Source: Pectinatus haikarae (GTDB taxonomy: Bacteria; Bacillota; Negativicutes; Selenomonadales; Selenomonadaceae). From it: a stretch of 64,000 nt of DNA. Location of the stretch: NCBI RefSeq assembly GCF_030813505.1, contig NZ_JAUSUE010000010.1. One strand, 5' to 3'. The position numbers were made by a program, and so were the translations under genes. The notes under the pieces were generated by a model that saw only the letters and a list, made by a program, of their open reading frames with translations, was not told the DNA's origin and did not search any database. Below, in pieces: positions 9,301 to 17,499 of the stretch (its first letter is position 1; each line of letters opens with the position of its first letter).

Positions 9301-10068
9301 AGAAAGATCACTTTGTATTGCTTTCACCTCACAGCCGCACTGTGAAGCGGCTTTTTCCATGGAAGAGTTTATGACCATACACTCATCAAGTACCAGCTCA
9401 AGTTCTGTTTTTAATATTTTTGCCCACTTTGTATCATCAATGCCGCCATTTTCCGGTGAATACAGATACTCCGGCAGCTGTTTGAGCCATTGCTCCGGAA
9501 AAGGCTGGCTCATTGCATATTCATAAAGAGATATAATTATTTCATATACGGCAGCATCACCTCGTTCATTGCCGTATGAATCGGCAAAATGCAAAAACAG
9601 TTCATTATTTTCATTCTCATACTGCTGTTCAATCAGTTCAGACAACACATCCTGTTTCAGTAGATTTATTTCCTGCTCTCCCGCAAGACGGAATTTAGGA
9701 TCAATATCTATCTCATGAAAATAATGCCGAATGATTCCCTGGCAAAAAGAATGCAGCGTTGATATAGAGGCCGCATTCATGAGAACCAGCTGCCGTTCGA
9801 GCTTTTTCATCATAGTGCCCGCTCCCATTTCAGCAGCTGCGGTCAATTGTTCTTCCAAACGCCGTCCGATGCGTTCGCGCATTTCAGCAGCCGCTGCATT
9901 GGTAAAAGTTACGATCAAAATTTCGTTTATATCCACATTGTCGTCAAGTACCAGCCGAATAGTTCTTTCGACCAATACTGCCGTTTTTCCTGATCCGGCG
10001 GCTGCCGCCACAAGAATATTTTTTCCTCTCGTGCTTATAGCCTCTTCCTGTTCCCGAGTCCAAGCCAT
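6397..10068 (-). CDS. addA: ATP-dependent helicase/nuclease subunit AddA
   Basis: A 1223-residue UvrD-like helicase fused to a RecB-type nuclease, acting with AddB in double-strand-break end resection. Walker A AAAAGSGKT is at 21-29; helicase motifs VDEYQDTNGVQ, GDVKQSIYRFR, NFRSRENIL, and the TIHKSKGLEFPVV and RVLYVGMTRAREKL segments follow in order. The C-terminal nuclease shows GVIDLLF and VDYKTD with the catalytic acidic residues and lysine. Full length for the family. In most Firmicutes addB lies directly upstream; here the upstream neighbour is an oppositely oriented oxidoreductase, so addB must be elsewhere. Confidence 0.95.
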   Translation of the reverse strand: MAWTREQEEAISTRGKNILVAAAAGSGKTAVLVERTIRLVLDDNVDINEILIVTFTNAAAAEMRERIGRRLEEQLTAAAEMGAGTMMKKLERQLVLMNAASISTLHSFCQGIIRHYFHEIDIDPKFRLAGEQEINLLKQDVLSELIEQQYENENNELFLHFADSYGNERGDAAVYEIIISLYEYAMSQPFPEQWLKQLPEYLYSPENGGIDDTKWAKILKTELELVLDECMVINSSMEKAASQCGCEVKAIQSDLSMLSDISDGLLAGWETLYAVMEGLHFAVMRLPSDMPESFKEYLKSARQREKDVIGSIVSDFFQMPPKKLFLDLHIQKENMQFICGLTEQFLCAFGKAKHERVIADFNDLEHFALRILADERSTVQKLIPTEAAAEMNGKYKEVMVDEYQDTNGVQEAIISLIAGAKTSKFLVGDVKQSIYRFRLAEPELFMEKYRTYPLLPEQCKRIDLSKNFRSRENILQAVNFIFSQTMTEKTAEVNYSGNEALVCGLAYPQQKDTLDDTVELILLDKDNTQENDAPDDAREGEEGTEELSGFSIEADCIAKRIKKLMEGSQKVFDKQSGRYRPLTYRDIVILMRSAAGKADLILDALRSNNIPAYAALSSGYFAETEIRVMLALLQIIDNPRQDIPLAAVLHSPIVNFSTEELAQIRLNDTEGELFDALLKTGEPHKDVAGTLKDKAAEFLQNLNRWRTVAKQLSVPELIWQLYDETGYYDYCGAMPGGVLRQANLRMLYDRAAAYEETDYRGLFRFLLFVGKMQKSGNDLSVARTLGENEDVVRIMTIHKSKGLEFPVVIIADMGKRINLVDSRQVLLIHKKYGLGPYVYDLQYNVRYPTVARQAIARQTVKESKAEELRVLYVGMTRAREKLILTGTVSSLAKKAAVWCQAAGEAVKTTLPVYQILNAGTYLDWLCPALARHADGTALYELCDSSRTETSPLPYGNSEWKIEIRNNTVAAPKEKNTALPEVFEKIRTHQPLSGTAAKAWVEERLNWQYSKAAGVQLPSKLSVTEIKRRFEPEPDTENIFSADEYARPRFLQEKTAMTGIEYGTLMHSVMQHLDLKKDLTDKGIQIQLEEMAEREIIEREQIKRVNRQSVQKFFCSSVGRRLLKSPLVRREMQFSRMLEAQRFYADAQPENRIFTQGVIDLLFTESDGLVLVDYKTDNCSGDEAAVKYKMQIKLYSEAVEAILTKPVKEKYLYLFHSGEIVPLK

Positions 10069-10209
10069 ATGTTCTGCCTCTCTATTTCTGCGGCTGTTTT
10101 GCCGTAATTTTTTAGTCTATCTTTATTTATTATATCATTCGCCTTATATTTTGAGAACGCTGCCCTCACCTTGTACCTTTGCCGTATTTTGTATATTTTA
10201 TCTCGTTCA

Positions 10210-10238
10210 TTGTAAATATTCGCATACTTATATATACT
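10210..10238 (+). promoter_or_regulatory. Promoter for the Gfo/Idh oxidoreductase gene
   Basis: TTGTAA (10210-10215) and TATACT (10233-10238) with a 17-bp spacer; predicted start near 10245, giving a short leader before the TTG at 10284. Confidence 0.55.
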
Positions 10239-10283
10239 GTCTATATATAGGCAATCTATAATTTTTTAAGGATGGTGATAATA

Positions 10284-11273
10284 TTGAATTTAGCAATAGC
10301 AGGTACTGGCGGTATTGTAGCAACATGTCTTGAAGCTTTGACATTTCTTGATTCAATAAATCTGACAGCTATATGTGCCCGTCCCAAAAGCGAGCCAAAA
10401 GCGCACAAATTGGCGGCAAAGTACAAAATTGCTCAGGTTTATACCGATTATAACAGCATGCTCCAAAACAATGATATCGATTTTATCTATATTGGCATAG
10501 TCAACAGTATGCATTTCGAATATGCAAAGCTCGCTCTTCTTGCCGGAAAAAACGTTATTTGTGAGAAACCGGTTGCCTCTCATATTGAGGAGTTCAATGA
10601 ATTGATGGCAATTGCTGAGAAAAACCATCTGTTCTTTTTTGAAGCTATAACACTCCTTTATTCGCCAAACTACGATTTTATCCGCCGCCATCTGACCTCC
10701 ATCGGACGTTTACGCATGGTTCAATCCAACTATTTTCAATACTCCAGCCGCTATGACAATTTTTTACAGGGAATTGTCATGCCTGCCTTTGATCCTGCAC
10801 TTTCAGGAGGCTGCCTGTATGATCTCAATGTTTACAATCTGCATTTTGTCATCGGTCTTCTCGGCAAACCGCTGAATATGAAATATTATGCCAATATCGC
10901 TGCCAATGGAATAGACACTTCCGGTGCCGCGATACTCACTTATGATGATACCATCGCTGTCTGCAGTGCCGCCAAGGATGCCGAAGGAATCAGCGGTGTT
11001 ATTCTTGAGGGAGAAAAAGGTTATATCCATCTGAACAGCGAACCTAATATCTGTCGTAATGTGATTTTAAAGACCGCAGACAATATTGAAAATTTTGACG
11101 GCGAACAATATCCGAATCGCATGGTAGATGAATTTGCGGCTTTTGCCGATATTTATGAAAGAAATGATTTTTCCGCCTGTCTGAGACTGCTCAAACACAG
11201 TCAAACCGTAATGCATACGCTTACTGCACTGCGCGCTGATGCCGGCATAAAATTTGCATCGGACGGCAAATAG
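10284..11273 (+). CDS. Gfo/Idh/MocA-family NAD(P)-dependent oxidoreductase
   Basis: A 329-residue protein with an N-terminal Rossmann fold (AGTGGI at 6-11) and the family catalytic motif CEKP (EKP 94-96), followed by the alpha/beta substrate domain. Family members oxidise or reduce sugars, inositols or related dihydrodiols; the substrate cannot be read from sequence. The upstream ATG at 10272 overlaps the ribosome binding site aagga, so TTG at 10284 is preferred. It is a single-gene unit with its own promoter between addA (divergent) and accC, so context does not help assign a pathway. Confidence 0.85.
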   Translation: MNLAIAGTGGIVATCLEALTFLDSINLTAICARPKSEPKAHKLAAKYKIAQVYTDYNSMLQNNDIDFIYIGIVNSMHFEYAKLALLAGKNVICEKPVASHIEEFNELMAIAEKNHLFFFEAITLLYSPNYDFIRRHLTSIGRLRMVQSNYFQYSSRYDNFLQGIVMPAFDPALSGGCLYDLNVYNLHFVIGLLGKPLNMKYYANIAANGIDTSGAAILTYDDTIAVCSAAKDAEGISGVILEGEKGYIHLNSEPNICRNVILKTADNIENFDGEQYPNRMVDEFAAFADIYERNDFSACLRLLKHSQTVMHTLTALRADAGIKFASDGK

Positions 11274-11412
11274 CACCGAACCGAAAATTATATACCATTA
11301 TGAGGAAATAATGGTATAATTATAGACAGAAAAAGCTTGAAGCATATCGCTGCCGGTCAAAATTTATATTATTCTTTTGTTTTTGCTTAATATTATTAAT
11401 GATATTATTAAC
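11274..11412 (+). other. Non-coding spacer with a short inverted repeat
   Basis: tataccatta (11291-11300) and taatggtata (11309-11318) form a 10-bp inverted repeat with an 8-nt loop just after the oxidoreductase stop. It lacks a clear T-run, so it may be a weak terminator or an operator. The rest of the spacer is AT-rich and no gene is seen. Confidence 0.4.
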
Positions 11413-11441
11413 TTGACTTATAGTTATTCTTGTTATAGAAT
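11413..11441 (+). promoter_or_regulatory. Promoter for accC
   Basis: TTGACT (11413-11418) and TAGAAT (11436-11441) are 17 bp apart. Transcription from here would give a leader of about 190 nt before accC; the leader holds a small hairpin (ctgaag 11565-11570 with cttcag 11576-11581) but no recognised riboswitch. Confidence 0.6.
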
Positions 11442-11637
11442 AATCTTGATCTTTAAAGATTCAATTTACCATCAATATAGAAAATTTTATTTTCCCGTTT
11501 TTTCCCTTTTGAGGAAAGTTTCTAAACAACACATAGTATTGCTGTTTGTCCCGCAAAATTTATTCTGAAGATGAACTTCAGCTGATTAAGTTTTGTTTTT
11601 CACAAACTGTGGAACTACGTAAATAGGAGTGATATTT

Positions 11638-13113
11638 TTGTTTAAACGTATTTTGATTGCCAACCGCGGTGAAATTGCCGTCCGTATTATTCGCGCCTGC
11701 AAGGAAATGGGGATTCAGTCTGTTGCCGTCTATTCAGACGAGGATAAGGATTCCATGCATGTAAAGCTGGCCGATCTGGCCTATAACATTGGTCCTGCCG
11801 ATGCTTCCCTATCCTACTTGAATTACAATGCATTAATGCAGGCGGCGCTTGATACAGAGGCTGATGCTATTCATCCCGGCTATGGTTTTTTATCGGAGGA
11901 CGCTGATTTTGCCGAACGCGTCACTAAAGCGGGCATGACATGGATCGGTCCTCATTATACTACTATCCGCCAGGTAGGCGACAAAGATATCGCTCGTGCT
12001 GCCATGATTCCTTCCGGCATTCCTATGTCAAAAGGCAGTGATCCGCTTCTCGACGAAGAAGACGCTATCAACAAAGCCAGAGAGGTCGGTTATCCCATCA
12101 TTTTAAAACCTGTTGCCGGCGGCGGCGGCAAAGGCATGATAGTCGCCAACAGTGAAGATGATCTGAAAAAAATATTGCATATAACCGATCTTCAGAATAT
12201 AAAGTATTATTACGAGCACTATATAGAACATTCACGCCATATAGAAGTGCAGATCGTAGCCGATAATTACGGTACTGTCCTGCAGCTTGGCGAAAGAGAA
12301 TGTTCGCTGCAGCGCCGTAATCAGAAGCTGCTGGAGGAGTCGCCTTCCGTGGCTCTTACGCCTGATATGAGAAAACGGGTGGGTGATCTTGCTATTAAGG
12401 CAGCCAAAAGTGTTCATTACAGCAATATCGGCACTGTTGAGTTTTTACTCAACCTGCGTGATAACGATTTTTATTTTATGGAAATCAATCCGCGTATACA
12501 GGTAGAACATGCTATAACGGAAGCGGTAACAGGCATTGACCTCGTTAAAACACAGATCCGTATAGCCGCGGATGAACCGCTTACCATAAGTCAGGAAGAT
12601 ATAAAGTTCACCGGTCATGCCATAGAATGCCGTATAAATGCCGAAGATCCCGACAATAATTTCCTTCCCTCCCCGGGAAAAGTTGATTTCTTCATTGAAC
12701 CCGGCGGTCCCAGAGTACGTGTTGACAGCGGTGTCTGTGCCGGTCTGAGTATATCGCCCTTTTATGATTCGATGATCGCCAAAATCATAGTTCACGGCCA
12801 TACCCGCGGTGATGCCATAAAAATTATGCAGCGTGCACTTGATGAATTTACTGTTGAAGGCATCAAAACTACCATCCCTCTTCATAAGAAAATTCTGCGG
12901 GATGATTATTTCCGCACCGGCAATATCGACACTAGTTTTATAAAAGATCATTTTTCCAGATACCATTATACAATGTCAGGCACTGCAGCTGCCACTATGA
13001 AGAATGCCGCCGTTTTGCCAAACGGTCAGGATCAGGAAGCCACAAAATGGTCACAGGAAAAAGTGGACGATGACATGCGCGTAGCCATACGCTCCGGTTT
13101 GTATTATATGTAA
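11638..13113 (+). CDS. accC: Acetyl-CoA carboxylase-type biotin carboxylase subunit
   Basis: A 491-residue ATP-grasp biotin carboxylase. The N-terminal FKRILIANRGEIAVRIIRA, ATP-binding GGGGKG (161-166), the ERECSLQRRNQKLLEE segment and the EINPRIQVEH metal/bicarbonate site are all present. It carboxylates the biotin of BCCP in the first step of malonyl-CoA formation, or serves another acyl-CoA or pyruvate carboxylase. TTG at 11638 follows AGGAGTGAT and is preferred over a GTG at 11629. The protein has about 40 extra C-terminal residues compared with the usual ~450, and no accB or carboxyltransferase gene is adjacent. Confidence 0.9.
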   Translation: MFKRILIANRGEIAVRIIRACKEMGIQSVAVYSDEDKDSMHVKLADLAYNIGPADASLSYLNYNALMQAALDTEADAIHPGYGFLSEDADFAERVTKAGMTWIGPHYTTIRQVGDKDIARAAMIPSGIPMSKGSDPLLDEEDAINKAREVGYPIILKPVAGGGGKGMIVANSEDDLKKILHITDLQNIKYYYEHYIEHSRHIEVQIVADNYGTVLQLGERECSLQRRNQKLLEESPSVALTPDMRKRVGDLAIKAAKSVHYSNIGTVEFLLNLRDNDFYFMEINPRIQVEHAITEAVTGIDLVKTQIRIAADEPLTISQEDIKFTGHAIECRINAEDPDNNFLPSPGKVDFFIEPGGPRVRVDSGVCAGLSISPFYDSMIAKIIVHGHTRGDAIKIMQRALDEFTVEGIKTTIPLHKKILRDDYFRTGNIDTSFIKDHFSRYHYTMSGTAAATMKNAAVLPNGQDQEATKWSQEKVDDDMRVAIRSGLYYM

Positions 13114-13114
13114 C

Positions 13115-13199
13115 AAAAATCCCATGGTCATGAAGTGCCCCCGTAGGTTAGATTTTTTGATCTAACTTATGGGGCGGTTCATCAAACCATGGGATTTTT
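13115..13199. terminator. Long two-tier hairpin, bidirectional terminator after accC
   Basis: Outer arms 13115-13128 and 13186-13199 (aaaaatcccatggt and its complement) are perfect. Inner arms 13131-13153 and 13160-13182 pair with only minor mismatches around a T-rich loop. The result is a single stem of about 85 nt between convergent accC and the lipid kinase gene, with T-runs on both strands. Confidence 0.8.
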
Positions 13200-13221
13200 A
13201 TGTCTCAAATAATTGAGAGAT

Positions 13222-14109
13222 TTATCTTATATATATTTCAACGGCCGCAGGAATAGTTTTCACTTCAAGCGGCAGTTTCGGTCCCGGCTCTCCATCAATA
13301 TCACTTTGCACATCTTTGTCACAGTCGATTCTGAACGAAGATGCCTGAATATATTCTACGTTTTTGTTATTTATTATATCCTTGCCGGCGACAGTTTCCG
13401 CCGTAAATGCCACCAATTCCGGCAGGCTGCACTGCTTCAGCATTATCAGGTCAAGCTTGCCGTCATCGAGTTTCGCATTCACGGATACATTTTTCAGTCC
13501 TGCCACAACATTGCTGTTGACGATAAGAACAAAAAACGCACTCACTTTCTTTACGATCCCGTCTGCCTCCACAGTCATATCCAGAGATCTGAATTTAGGC
13601 AGTTCCCCGATGCCGCGCAAATAATAAGCCAATTTGCCGAATGTGCTTTTAAGCCGTCTGTCAACATCATGCGCCACTGAAGTCAGCATCCCCGCGCTGG
13701 CTACATTAATAAAATATTTATCGCCTATGCTGCCGACGTCAATAACTGTCGTTTTTCCGTCTATTATCGCATCTATATAACTGTCAAATTTACCCGCACA
13801 GCACGACAGGCATGATGCAAAGTCATTTGATGTACCGCTCGGTATAATTGCAATAGGAAGTTTTATACCGTTTTTCAGCATGATGTTCACTATTTCATTT
13901 AATGTTCCGTCACCGCCGGCAATGATGATCCCTGTCGGCATAACAGCCTTGACAAAACCGGAAAAGCCACGATTTTCCGGGCTGGTGCGGTACGGCACCA
14001 ATATACAGTACCTTTCCTGAAACATTGCTATCAGATGGTCGAGCTTTTTCCTGAACATTGTATCTCCCGATACCGGATTGTATGCAAGCACGAACTTTTT
14101 CATCTTCAT
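13222..14109 (-). CDS. YegS/BmrU-type lipid (diacylglycerol) kinase
   Basis: A 295-residue soluble lipid kinase of the DAGK catalytic family. It shows the nucleotide-binding GGDGTLNE motif (65-72) and the PSGTSNDFA segment that contributes to the active site. Members phosphorylate diacylglycerol or related lipids for phospholipid recycling. The gene starts within the last codons of the upstream flippase (4-bp overlap), so they are translationally coupled; joint action in envelope lipid handling is plausible but inferred. Confidence 0.88.
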   Translation of the reverse strand: MKMKKFVLAYNPVSGDTMFRKKLDHLIAMFQERYCILVPYRTSPENRGFSGFVKAVMPTGIIIAGGDGTLNEIVNIMLKNGIKLPIAIIPSGTSNDFASCLSCCAGKFDSYIDAIIDGKTTVIDVGSIGDKYFINVASAGMLTSVAHDVDRRLKSTFGKLAYYLRGIGELPKFRSLDMTVEADGIVKKVSAFFVLIVNSNVVAGLKNVSVNAKLDDGKLDLIMLKQCSLPELVAFTAETVAGKDIINNKNVEYIQASSFRIDCDKDVQSDIDGEPGPKLPLEVKTIPAAVEIYIR

Positions 14110-15785
14110 TGCTCCTGAGAAATTTCTTTAAACACGCCGATCTTGCGAAGCGCCCTTATAGCAATTTTTCCTACAACGGGAATCACAGCCATATCTTCTT
14201 CCATCATGCCTTTCACTAATATGAGAATAACGATATATGCTGCCGCACCGACTGCCACTGAACCAAACGTGGCAACAGCATTGCTCCCATCAGACAGCAA
14301 GATCACATAATAGGAAAAATACAAAACAAATGCCATGACCGCTGCCGCGATCATATTTTTCATTATCTGCTTCATTTCCATCTTATACCCAATATATCTG
14401 TGAAGGAAATACAGATTAATTACCGCCGCAATGCCTATGTCAGCCGCCGTTGCCCATGCGGCACCCATAATACCGAGAGACGGCTGCGCAGTAAGCACCC
14501 AGTTTAAAATCACTTTAGCAACGGCCGCAATGATCATATTTACCATCGGCACTGTAGGATGGCCAAGCCCCTGAAGCACAGCAGTCGTTATCTGATGAAG
14601 CCCCAAAAGAATTATTGAAAAGGCAGAAACCCACACAGCAGGACCTGCCCCGGGTGCATTGTATATAAGGCTGGCAATGGGTACTGCCAATACCAGCACA
14701 ATAACAAATGCCGGAAAGCAGATAAAATTAGCGATGCGTATTGCCGCGGCCGTTTGGTTAAAGCAGCTGTCATGATCTTTCAGCGTACGCGCCTTTGATA
14801 TAGCCGGAACGATGCTGACGGCCAGAGCAGCCGTCAATATCGTAGCCAAATTCACAAGCGGCACAGCCATCCCCGTCAGATAACCGAAAAGCTCTGTCGC
14901 CTCGTTGACAGAATAGCCCGCCGCTTCAAGCCGCTGCGGCACTATCATCAGATCAAGATTGGCCACTATCGGCAGCATTATGCTGGTAGCCGATACAGGC
15001 AGTGACAGCTTAAAAATACGTTTCATGATATTAAAAACTGTTTCCTGCTTCTTATCAGGCAGCGGCGCTAAATGACCACCATACATCTTGTCTATGTCTT
15101 TATTTAGCTGCCAGTGAAAATAAACAAGGACCAACAGTCCGGCAACAGCACCTGCCAATGCACCGAGACTGGCTCCGGCAGCAGCAAATTCCAAACCGTA
15201 CGGCAGCAGCATCTGTGCAAACAAAATCATTGTTATAACCCGGAATATCTGTTCCACTATCTGGGATACCCCGGTTGGTGTCATTCTTTGCCAGCCCTGC
15301 AGATAACCGCGTGAGCTGGCCAGAATAGTGACAAAAAATATTGCCGGTGCCAATGCGACAACAGCATAATAAGCCCGCGGGTCACGTATAAACTGCCAAT
15401 CAATAAGCCATTGCGCCCCAAAATAAGTAAGCAGGCTGCACAGGATGCCAGTAAAGAACATAAAAGTCATTGATATATGAAAAATTCGTTTTGCTCCCCA
15501 TATATCTTTCAACGCAATATGTTCCGCAGTTATTATCGATATCGCAATAGGGACTCCGGCAGTAGAAATATTAAATGCAAGGAAATATATGGGAAACGCC
15601 ATCTGATAAAGACCGATCCCCTCACCGCCCAAAACGCGTGAAACAAATATCCAGTTCAGTGACCCTATGACCTTAACAACGATACCGGCTACTGTCAATA
15701 TAAGCGTGCCTTTAAGAAAGGACGTATTCCTATCGGCGTTTTTTTCAGTAGTAGTTTGAGTATTTATAATCAGCACCTGCTTCAT
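14106..15785 (-). CDS. SpoVB/MurJ-like oligosaccharide flippase (MOP superfamily)
   Basis: A polytopic inner-membrane protein of about 559 residues in the polysaccharide biosynthesis/SpoVB group. The FLKGTLILTVAGIVVKVIGSL start, the RVLGGEGIGLYQMAFP loop and about 14 hydrophobic helices match putative lipid II or polysaccharide flippases. An ATG at 15851 would add 22 residues (hydrophobic and lysine-rich, no clear ribosome binding site); a TATAAT-like element on the minus strand lies inside that extension, so the ATG at 15785 is preferred, with moderate certainty. Translationally coupled to the downstream lipid kinase. The transported lipid-linked saccharide is not known. Confidence 0.85.
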   Translation of the reverse strand: MKQVLIINTQTTTEKNADRNTSFLKGTLILTVAGIVVKVIGSLNWIFVSRVLGGEGIGLYQMAFPIYFLAFNISTAGVPIAISIITAEHIALKDIWGAKRIFHISMTFMFFTGILCSLLTYFGAQWLIDWQFIRDPRAYYAVVALAPAIFFVTILASSRGYLQGWQRMTPTGVSQIVEQIFRVITMILFAQMLLPYGLEFAAAGASLGALAGAVAGLLVLVYFHWQLNKDIDKMYGGHLAPLPDKKQETVFNIMKRIFKLSLPVSATSIMLPIVANLDLMIVPQRLEAAGYSVNEATELFGYLTGMAVPLVNLATILTAALAVSIVPAISKARTLKDHDSCFNQTAAAIRIANFICFPAFVIVLVLAVPIASLIYNAPGAGPAVWVSAFSIILLGLHQITTAVLQGLGHPTVPMVNMIIAAVAKVILNWVLTAQPSLGIMGAAWATAADIGIAAVINLYFLHRYIGYKMEMKQIMKNMIAAAVMAFVLYFSYYVILLSDGSNAVATFGSVAVGAAAYIVILILVKGMMEEDMAVIPVVGKIAIRALRKIGVFKEISQEQ

Positions 15786-15961
15786 TTTAAACAAAACTTT
15801 TATTTTCTTTTTTAGTGAAATTATATATAATATATTAAACAGCGAAGACATCCATTATCGAATGCCCCAGCTCGGCTTCAAGGCATTTTTCAGATAAATG
15901 GCATCCTTTCCGTCAGTATATGTATTTTTATCTGTCAGCTTAAAAAATTATAGCATTTATC

Positions 15962-15994
15962 TTGAAACTGCGCCAGCATAATTTCCAGTTTCAA
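15962..15994. promoter_or_regulatory. Inverted repeat in the divergent flippase/DUF4931 spacer
   Basis: ttgaaactg (15962-15970) and cagtttcaa (15986-15994) form a perfect 9-bp inverted repeat with a 15-bp spacer, about 55 bp before the DUF4931 start. A candidate operator; no matching regulator is nearby. Confidence 0.4.
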
Positions 15995-16048
15995 CATTAA
16001 AACGACATTATCTTTATAGTTTAAAAATAATAATCCGAAGGGTTCATA

Positions 16049-16816
16049 ATGAGAAAGAATATTATCAGTTTCAATACAAAAATCGGTAAAAGCAAGCCGG
16101 AGACAATTATTGATAAGGATGCACAGTGCCCTTTCTGCGAATATGATCATCTCGAGCATATAATTGATACCTGCGGAGAAATGACTCTGCTGGAAAACAA
16201 ATATAATGTACTGGAAAATTCCTTCCAGACTGTTCTTCTTGAAACACGTTACTGCGGAAGTGATATGCCGGATTACAGCGATGAGCATATGCGCATGCTT
16301 ATTCGTTTTGGTATCAGGCATTGGTTCTCCATGCTCGATTCCGGCAAATACAAGTCTGTCCTATTCTTCAAAAATTACGGTCCTCTTTCAGGCGGTACGA
16401 TGCGACACCCCCATATGCAAATAATTGGTTTGAAAAATGTGGATAATTCCCTGTTGTGTGAAGAAAGTGATTTTCTTGGCACGCAGATCGCTAAAAAAGG
16501 CTCTGTCGAACTCAATATATCTACGTTCCCGCGGCTCGGTTTTTGTGAGCTCAATGTTCTGACCGAAAATAATGATGAAACAGATACTATAGCCGACTTC
16601 ATAAAAATATCCGTTGACTATATAATGAATCATTTTAATAAACGCTGCAAAAGCTATAATATCTTTTTTTACCGTACGGAAGGGCTGATAAAGGTAAAAA
16701 TAATGCCCCGCTTTCCTACATCACCTCTATTTATCGGTTACAGCCTGCGTCTCAGACCAAATAATCTTAATATAATAGTCAATGAAATGCGGAAATTGTA
16801 TTTTTCGCATATTTAA
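16049..16816 (+). CDS. DUF4931 protein, GalT/HIT superfamily
   Basis: A 255-residue protein with a CPFC pair (27-30) and the catalytic motif RHPHMQ (H120, H122, Q124), the HPHxQ form characteristic of galactose-1-phosphate uridylyltransferase and related HIT enzymes. A nucleotidyl-transfer or hydrolysis reaction through a His-NMP intermediate is likely; the substrate is unknown. Length is shorter than full GalT (about 350). It stands alone between a divergent flippase gene and comEA, with aaggg upstream of its ATG. Confidence 0.75.
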   Translation: MRKNIISFNTKIGKSKPETIIDKDAQCPFCEYDHLEHIIDTCGEMTLLENKYNVLENSFQTVLLETRYCGSDMPDYSDEHMRMLIRFGIRHWFSMLDSGKYKSVLFFKNYGPLSGGTMRHPHMQIIGLKNVDNSLLCEESDFLGTQIAKKGSVELNISTFPRLGFCELNVLTENNDETDTIADFIKISVDYIMNHFNKRCKSYNIFFYRTEGLIKVKIMPRFPTSPLFIGYSLRLRPNNLNIIVNEMRKLYFSHI

Positions 16817-16862
16817 AGAACATCTTGCAGTACGGGAGTCAATTTTGGTTCTCGTTATTTTT

Positions 16863-16888
16863 TTCGAATATTTAACTGTATATTCGAA
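16863..16888. promoter_or_regulatory. Inverted repeat upstream of comEA
   Basis: ttcgaatat (16863-16871) and atattcgaa (16880-16888) form a perfect 9-bp inverted repeat with an 8-bp spacer, 24 bp before the comEA ATG. It may be an operator or a small RNA hairpin controlling the competence operon. Confidence 0.45.
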
Positions 16889-16911
16889 ATATTTAAAAAG
16901 GAGTCTTTTTT

Positions 16912-17499
16912 ATGCCAATGTTTAAAAAACAATTTCTCGTCCTGCTGCTTATAGGTGCTGCCGCCGTAAGTGCTGTCATCTATGGCAGTTATTTCCGGCA
17001 GAGTATTGATCTGGAAGCTGTACAGCCAGCCGAACCCGCCGCCGGCGATAAACCGGCAGCGGCTCAGCAAGGGAAAATCGTCATTTATGTTACAGGCGCC
17101 GTAAATAATCCCGGAGTGATCGAGCTGCCTGACGATGCCCGTGTAATTGATGCAATAAACAAATGCGGCGGTATGAATGAAGCGGCTGATCCGGAAAATA
17201 TAAATCTGTCCATGAAAATAGCAGACGGCACGCAGATAAAAGTGCCGGCGAAGAATAGTTCTGTTTTAGCGCCTGCGCCTGCACCTGCCGGCAGCGATTC
17301 CCAGTCAGGAAAAATCAATATTAATTATGCAGATGAAAGTACTCTGGATAAGTTACCGGGAGTGGGGCCGTCCATGGCTAAACGCATCGCCGAATACCGC
17401 CAGTCCGAAGGATTATTCCAATCGCTTGACGATCTGAAAAAAGTGCGCGGCATCGGCGAAGCTAAATTCAATGCCTTAAAAGACAAAATAACGCTATGA
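16912..17499 (+). CDS. comEA: Competence protein ComEA, helix-hairpin-helix DNA receptor
   Basis: A 195-residue membrane-anchored DNA-binding protein. One N-terminal transmembrane helix (about 5-27), a proline/alanine-rich linker, an SLBB domain (about 55-105: IVIYVTGAVNNPGVIELP), a second linker, and a C-terminal pair of helix-hairpin-helix motifs (about 131-194: LDKLPGVGPSMAKRI and VRGIGEAKFNAL). It binds double-stranded DNA at the cell surface during transformation. AAAGGAG precedes the ATG. It overlaps comEC by 4 bp (ATGA). Confidence 0.93.
   Translation: MPMFKKQFLVLLLIGAAAVSAVIYGSYFRQSIDLEAVQPAEPAAGDKPAAAQQGKIVIYVTGAVNNPGVIELPDDARVIDAINKCGGMNEAADPENINLSMKIADGTQIKVPAKNSSVLAPAPAPAGSDSQSGKININYADESTLDKLPGVGPSMAKRIAEYRQSEGLFQSLDDLKKVRGIGEAKFNALKDKITL

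Noticed and set aside
11377..11568. 63-codon open frame between oxidoreductase and accC genes
   Set aside because: Its start overlaps no ribosome site, it covers the predicted accC promoter, and it is AT-rich without features.
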